Part shown: in pieces, positions 60,783 through 64,000 of the stretch
Layout of the letters: every line of letters starts with the position of its first letter
How positions within the stretch are numbered: the stretch's first letter is position 1
Origin: Imhoffiella purpurea
GTDB lineage: Bacteria; Pseudomonadota; Gammaproteobacteria; Chromatiales; Chromatiaceae
Assembly: GCF_000585215.1 (NCBI RefSeq)
Contig: NZ_AONC01000040.1
Location: 62,001-126,000, forward strand
DNA: 64,000 nucleotides
Direction: 5' to 3'
Notes under the pieces: generated by a model
Seen by the model: only the letters and a program-made list of their open reading frames with translations
The model's database searches: none
Told to the model about the DNA's origin: nothing
Position numbers and translations under genes: made by a program

Positions 60783-60802
60783 TGCTGGGCGGATGCGCAG
60801 TA
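60783..60802 (-). promoter_or_regulatory. LexA (SOS) box candidate
   Basis: CTG at 60785-60787 and CAG at 60798-60800 with ten bases between; on the minus strand it reads TACTG-CGCATCCGCC-CAGCA, matching the CTG-N10-CAG core and the flanking TA on one side. Placed about 30 bases before the yebG start. Confidence 0.55.
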
Positions 60803-60901
60803 TAGCCGTCGGGCAGCAGTTCTACCCTCGGCGCCTGGATCGATTGACGCAGCCGCCATCCTCTGTTCCAGGGCACATGGATCGGGACGGCAGACATGCT
60901 C

Positions 60902-60910
60902 TGTGGATAA
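60902..60910 (-). promoter_or_regulatory. DnaA box
   Basis: TGTGGATAA, the perfect complement of TTATCCACA, in the yebG/response-regulator divergent spacer, about 540 bases from the other pair. Confidence 0.45.
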
Positions 60911-61012
60911 CGGATTGCTCGATCTGTGATCTGTTAGGCGTTTCGCTCCGTAGCGATCCTGTAATGTCCGCACGGCTGTCAGTCAAATAATGGAATGTCG
61001 CGAGGATCGTTC

Positions 61013-61837
61013 ATGCAGCATAAGAACGGAGCATTTTCAATCGCCCTGCTCGGCCTGACAGCCTCAGAGCGCCGTGTCGTCGGAAGTCTGTGCGTGCTCT
61101 CCAGAAACCGTCCCAGGGCCTATGTCCTCGAAGACGGGCACGCCGTGCACGCGGATCTGTGGATCGTCGACGGTACGGACGAGCAATCCATGGCCGCCCT
61201 CAGCCAGGCACGCGCCAGGAGACCGGTCCCGGCCCTCATCGTTTCGCCGAGGGATACGAGTGGATCGGAGGAGGGCCGGATCGGCCGCCCGATCATCGCT
61301 TCGCGCCTGCTCAATGCACTGGACCTGCTGGTCACCAAGGATCTGGCCTATTTCCCCGAACTCGTGATCGGCGAATCGGCTACCGATTCGGCGAATCCGG
61401 GCAGCGAGCGATTCCTCGCGGCGATCGACAGCGCCGAGCATCGCAGCAGCTATTCCGCCCTCATCGTCGACGACAGTCCGACCATTCGCAAGCAGATCGA
61501 GCTGTCGCTCAAGATTCACGGAATCGAGACGGCGACCGCCGAAACGGGCGAGATCGCCATGGCGCTCATCGGGCGCCGTCGCTTCGACCTGATCTTTCTC
61601 GACGTCGTTCTGCCCGGAGATGTGGATGGCTACCAGATCTGCCGTGCGATCAAGAAGGATGCCACGCACCGCGACGTGCCCGTAATCATGCTGACGAGCA
61701 AGTCCTCCGCGTTCGACCGCGTTCGGGGATCCCTGGCCGGTTGCGACACCTATCTCACCAAACCGGTCGAGAATCAGAAGTTCAATACCGTCTTGAGGAA
61801 ATACCTGCAGTATGACGTAGCCAGCGCAGATTCATGA
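61013..61837 (+). CDS. PilG-like response regulator with degenerate N-terminal receiver
   Basis: 274 residues. Residues 145-270 form a normal receiver: ALIVDDSPTIRKQIEL (acidic pair), phospho-acceptor Asp in DLIFLDVVLPGDVDGYQICR, Thr/Ser in VIMLTSKS and Lys in YLTKPVENQ. Residues 1-130 look like a second, decayed receiver (ADLWIVDGTDEQ, PALIVSPRD, GRPIIASRLLNALDLL) that lacks the acidic pocket and has no Lys-Pro switch. ATG 61013 follows GAGGATC. It heads a Pil-type chemosensory cluster. Confidence 0.82.
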   Translation: MQHKNGAFSIALLGLTASERRVVGSLCVLSRNRPRAYVLEDGHAVHADLWIVDGTDEQSMAALSQARARRPVPALIVSPRDTSGSEEGRIGRPIIASRLLNALDLLVTKDLAYFPELVIGESATDSANPGSERFLAAIDSAEHRSSYSALIVDDSPTIRKQIELSLKIHGIETATAETGEIAMALIGRRRFDLIFLDVVLPGDVDGYQICRAIKKDATHRDVPVIMLTSKSSAFDRVRGSLAGCDTYLTKPVENQKFNTVLRKYLQYDVASADS

Positions 61838-61922
61838 TCCGATCCGTCGAGGGCACCCCGATGCTCCCCGAATCCTTTCCCACCGATACTCATCCCACAT
61901 CACTCTTCGAGGCACTCTTGTC

Positions 61923-62285
61923 ATGGTTACCAAAGCACTGGTCGTCGACGATTCAGCTACCGATCTCATCAACATCAAGGGCATTCTGAGCGATGCGGGC
62001 TGCATCGTGCTGACCGCGTCGGACGGCAAGGAGGCGATCGAGAAGGCGAAGGCGGAGAAGCCTTCCATCATCTTTCTCGACATCATCATGCCCGGCATGG
62101 ACGGTTACGAGGCCTGCCGGCTCCTGTCCGAGGATCCGCTGACCAAGGGCATTCCGGTCGTGTTCGTGACCAGCAAGGGGCAGAAGGTCGACAAGGTCTG
62201 GGGACAGATGCAGGGTGCCAAGGGACATGTCGTCAAGCCCATCGATCCGGAGCAGGTGATCGATCAGCTCAAGGCCCACGTTTGA
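61923..62285 (+). CDS. pilH: CheY-like response regulator PilH
   Basis: 120-residue stand-alone receiver: ALVVDDSATDLINIKGILSD, phospho-Asp in IIFLDIIMPGMDGYEACRLL, VVFVTSKGQKVDKVWGQMQG and Lys in HVVKPIDPEQVI. The GQKVDxVWGxxQGA stretch is typical of PilH. It follows the PilG-like gene by 85 bases and precedes a CheW homologue by seven, matching pilGHIJ order of twitching-motility control. Confidence 0.9.
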   Translation: MVTKALVVDDSATDLINIKGILSDAGCIVLTASDGKEAIEKAKAEKPSIIFLDIIMPGMDGYEACRLLSEDPLTKGIPVVFVTSKGQKVDKVWGQMQGAKGHVVKPIDPEQVIDQLKAHV

Positions 62286-62292
62286 GCCTGAC

Positions 62293-62889
62293 ATGACGAC
62301 CCAGGAGCTCTCCGTCTCCGGGGAGATGGCGGCGTCCTCGTCCGCGCCCGATCCGGCGCGGGTCACCGATTGGATGCCGCCCTCGGAGGCATTGAATCGC
62401 TTCCAGCCGCTCGGCAATGTCCTGCTCGCGAGGGCCGATGCACAGCAGGCGGACGATCGCTACGGCTTTCGTATCAGCTCTCTGGGGCTCATGGTTCAGC
62501 CCCGGACCCTGACCGAGCTGATCCCCATGACGCCCATCGTCGCCATTCCGAATGGGCCCTCGTGGCTGTGCGGGATGATCAATGTGCGCAGCCAGCTGGT
62601 GCCGGTCTTCGATCTGTCCATGATGTGCGGCTTGCCGAGTCCCGAGGACCAGCCGGGGGGCTGGATCCTGGTATTGGATGCGGGAGAACGTGCCGTGGGT
62701 CTGGTCGTCGCCGAGTATCCCAAACGGCTGCGCGATCTCAGGCCCGTGACCCAGCTTCCCTCCCTGCCGGATCCGCTGCAGCGAGCCGTGTCCGCCGGAT
62801 ATCTGGAGGGCGACACGCTCTGGCTGGAACTCGACCACCGGGCATTCTTTTCCTCCTTCACCGATCCCGGCATGGACGCATCACCCTAA
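62293..62889 (+). CDS. pilI: CheW-like coupling protein PilI
   Basis: 198 residues with one CheW domain: YGFRISSLGLMVQPRTLTEL, IPMTPIVAIPNGPSWLCGMI, NVRSQLVPVFDLSMMCGLPS and GGWILVLDAGERAVGLVVAE. A 50-residue N-terminal extension precedes it. It would link the downstream receptor to a CheA/PilL kinase that lies outside the window. Start at ATG 62293. Confidence 0.88.
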   Translation: MTTQELSVSGEMAASSSAPDPARVTDWMPPSEALNRFQPLGNVLLARADAQQADDRYGFRISSLGLMVQPRTLTELIPMTPIVAIPNGPSWLCGMINVRSQLVPVFDLSMMCGLPSPEDQPGGWILVLDAGERAVGLVVAEYPKRLRDLRPVTQLPSLPDPLQRAVSAGYLEGDTLWLELDHRAFFSSFTDPGMDASP

Positions 62890-62955
62890 GAGTGCGTTCA
62901 AGACCGTCCTTTTCCACAACCCGGTGCCTCTTTCCCGTATCTGGAGCCGACCGAC

Positions 62956-64000
62956 ATGAATCGCCAAGAGTCCGACAAGCGCGGATTTCGGTTTTCGGAC
63001 CAAAAACTCGCCTTCCAAATCACCCTCATCGCAACCCTGCTGGCGTTGGTCATCCTCGCCACACTGGTCGTATTCGCCGGCCGCTATACCAGTGACGCCA
63101 TGACCACCGCGGCCGAACGCGACTTCAAGGCCGAGGTGAACGGTCTGCTCCGAACGCTCGACATCACCTACGAGCTGTCCAAAGAGACCTCCGTGAGCTA
63201 CTCGGCGATCCTGGAAAAGGATATCGGCGAGCAGCTGGTCATCGATTCGCAGCAGACCATGCGGGTGGGAGAAGTGAGCGCTCCAATCGTCAGGGTCGGT
63301 GACACGATCGCCAACGGCAACCTCGAGGTGGTCGACCAGTTCTCGGATCTGACCGATGCGCTCGCGACCATCTTCGCCCGCAGCGGCGACGACCTGGTGC
63401 GCGTCACGACCTCGGTTCGCGGTGTGGACGGCCAGCGCCCGATCGGTACCCTGCTGGACAAGGACAGCCCTGCCTATATCAATCTGATGAACGGCAAGCC
63501 CTTCACCGGCCGCAACACGCTGTTCGGCACCAACGTCATGGGTACCTATACCCCGGTCCTCGGGGCCGACGGTCAGGTAGCGGGCGCGCTCTTCGCGGGC
63601 GTGGATCTGACCAAAACTATGGAGACGCTGTTCGAAACCGTCGCAAACACCCGGTTCGGCGAGAACGGCTACGCCTACGTGGTGGACGACTCCTCGGCGG
63701 AGGGCCGCGGAACCATGGTCGTTCACCCCGAACTGCAGGGGCAGAAGATCCAGGACATCAAGGACGGTCTCGGTCAGACCGGAACCCTGATGCCGCTGAT
63801 CGAGAAGCGCTCCGGCCTCTACTCCTATACCTGGTACGACAGTGAGGGTCGGCCCGACGACAAGTTCGTGGCCTTCGAGCGCTCCGCTCCCTGGGGCTGG
63901 GTCGTCGCCGGCGGTACCACGCGCTCCGAGATCACCGCGGTCGGCGATCAGCTGCAGCGGTTTCTGATCGTCGCCGGCATCGTCGCCGCCGTTTTGCTGG
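62956..64000 (+). CDS. Methyl-accepting chemotaxis protein with Cache-type sensor, truncated by window end
   Basis: 348 residues visible. A cytoplasmic lead (NRQESDKRGFRF) is followed by TM1 (ITLIATLLALVILATLVVFA), then a periplasmic Cache_3-Cache_2-like domain of about 280 residues (NGKPFTGRNTLFGTNVMGTY, GQVAGALFAGVDLTKTMETL, WGWVVAGGTTRSEIT) and the beginning of TM2 (FLIVAGIVAAVLL). The signalling domain lies beyond base 64000. Position after pilI fits the PilJ slot, but the large Cache sensor differs from classical PilJ. Confidence 0.88.
   Translation, partial: MNRQESDKRGFRFSDQKLAFQITLIATLLALVILATLVVFAGRYTSDAMTTAAERDFKAEVNGLLRTLDITYELSKETSVSYSAILEKDIGEQLVIDSQQTMRVGEVSAPIVRVGDTIANGNLEVVDQFSDLTDALATIFARSGDDLVRVTTSVRGVDGQRPIGTLLDKDSPAYINLMNGKPFTGRNTLFGTNVMGTYTPVLGADGQVAGALFAGVDLTKTMETLFETVANTRFGENGYAYVVDDSSAEGRGTMVVHPELQGQKIQDIKDGLGQTGTLMPLIEKRSGLYSYTWYDSEGRPDDKFVAFERSAPWGWVVAGGTTRSEITAVGDQLQRFLIVAGIVAAVLL

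Overview
The window is a high-GC, densely coded chromosomal segment of a gammaproteobacterium. Its gene set suggests a purple sulfur bacterium (Chromatiaceae or a close relative): a dissimilatory-type ATP sulfurylase, a nitrogenase cofactor scaffold pair, an early-cobalt-insertion cobalamin pathway, glycogen metabolism and Pil-type chemotaxis genes. This assignment is an inference from gene content and protein style; no 16S gene is present.

Layout. 1-2366 (-): betaine/choline uptake (substrate-binding protein and BCCT carrier). 2825-7046 (+): a PTS-type dihydroxyacetone kinase operon dhaK-dhaL-dhaM, with HPr and Enzyme I fused into DhaM. 7060-10042 (-): small Gly-rich protein, NifE and NifN, with no nitrogenase structural genes in view. 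10493-12535 (+): AAA ATPase plus HNH nuclease, a Septu (PtuAB)-like defence pair. 12605-16845 (-): ABC ATPase plus a giant permease with a degenerate M1-peptidase-like tail. 17105-18738: mosaic of gene wrecks (nucleotidyltransferase, group II intron reverse transcriptase, integron integrase, cytochrome b561). 18740-22700: metal-acquisition zone with a TonB receptor behind a Zur-like site, a YoeB toxin remnant, and a Fur-box-led ECF sigma/FecR-like/flavodoxin unit. 22765-23503: IS21 and conjugative TraC remnants running into an orphan lpxD.

24761-30649 (-): cobalamin genes cbiX-cobH-cobI-(degenerate segment)-cbiG/cobJ behind a cobalamin riboswitch, and cobM separately. 30725-32000: operator-like palindrome, small genes, initiator tRNA-Met and tRNA-Pro(GGG). 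32176-50382: mostly core genes (L,D-transpeptidase, an orphan OppB-type permease, glgC, gpmI, thyA, sohB, a GH13 enzyme, a PilZ-DUF1631-GGDEF-EAL protein, a hydrolase, tpm, an HDOD protein, prfB with its programmed frameshift, lysS). 50434-60202: ygfZ, an RNB exonuclease, a Tat-exported YcbK-like protein, a lytic transglycosylase, sat, a pentapeptide-repeat protein, metY and a BASS-family transporter. 60203-64000: yebG under a candidate SOS box amid DnaA-box matches, then a pilG/H/I/J-like chemosensory cluster cut by the window end.

The accessory-looking zone is 9.7-24.6 kb, where defence genes, broken mobile-element genes and metal-starvation genes are interleaved. Outside it the gene order reads as ordinary core chromosome.
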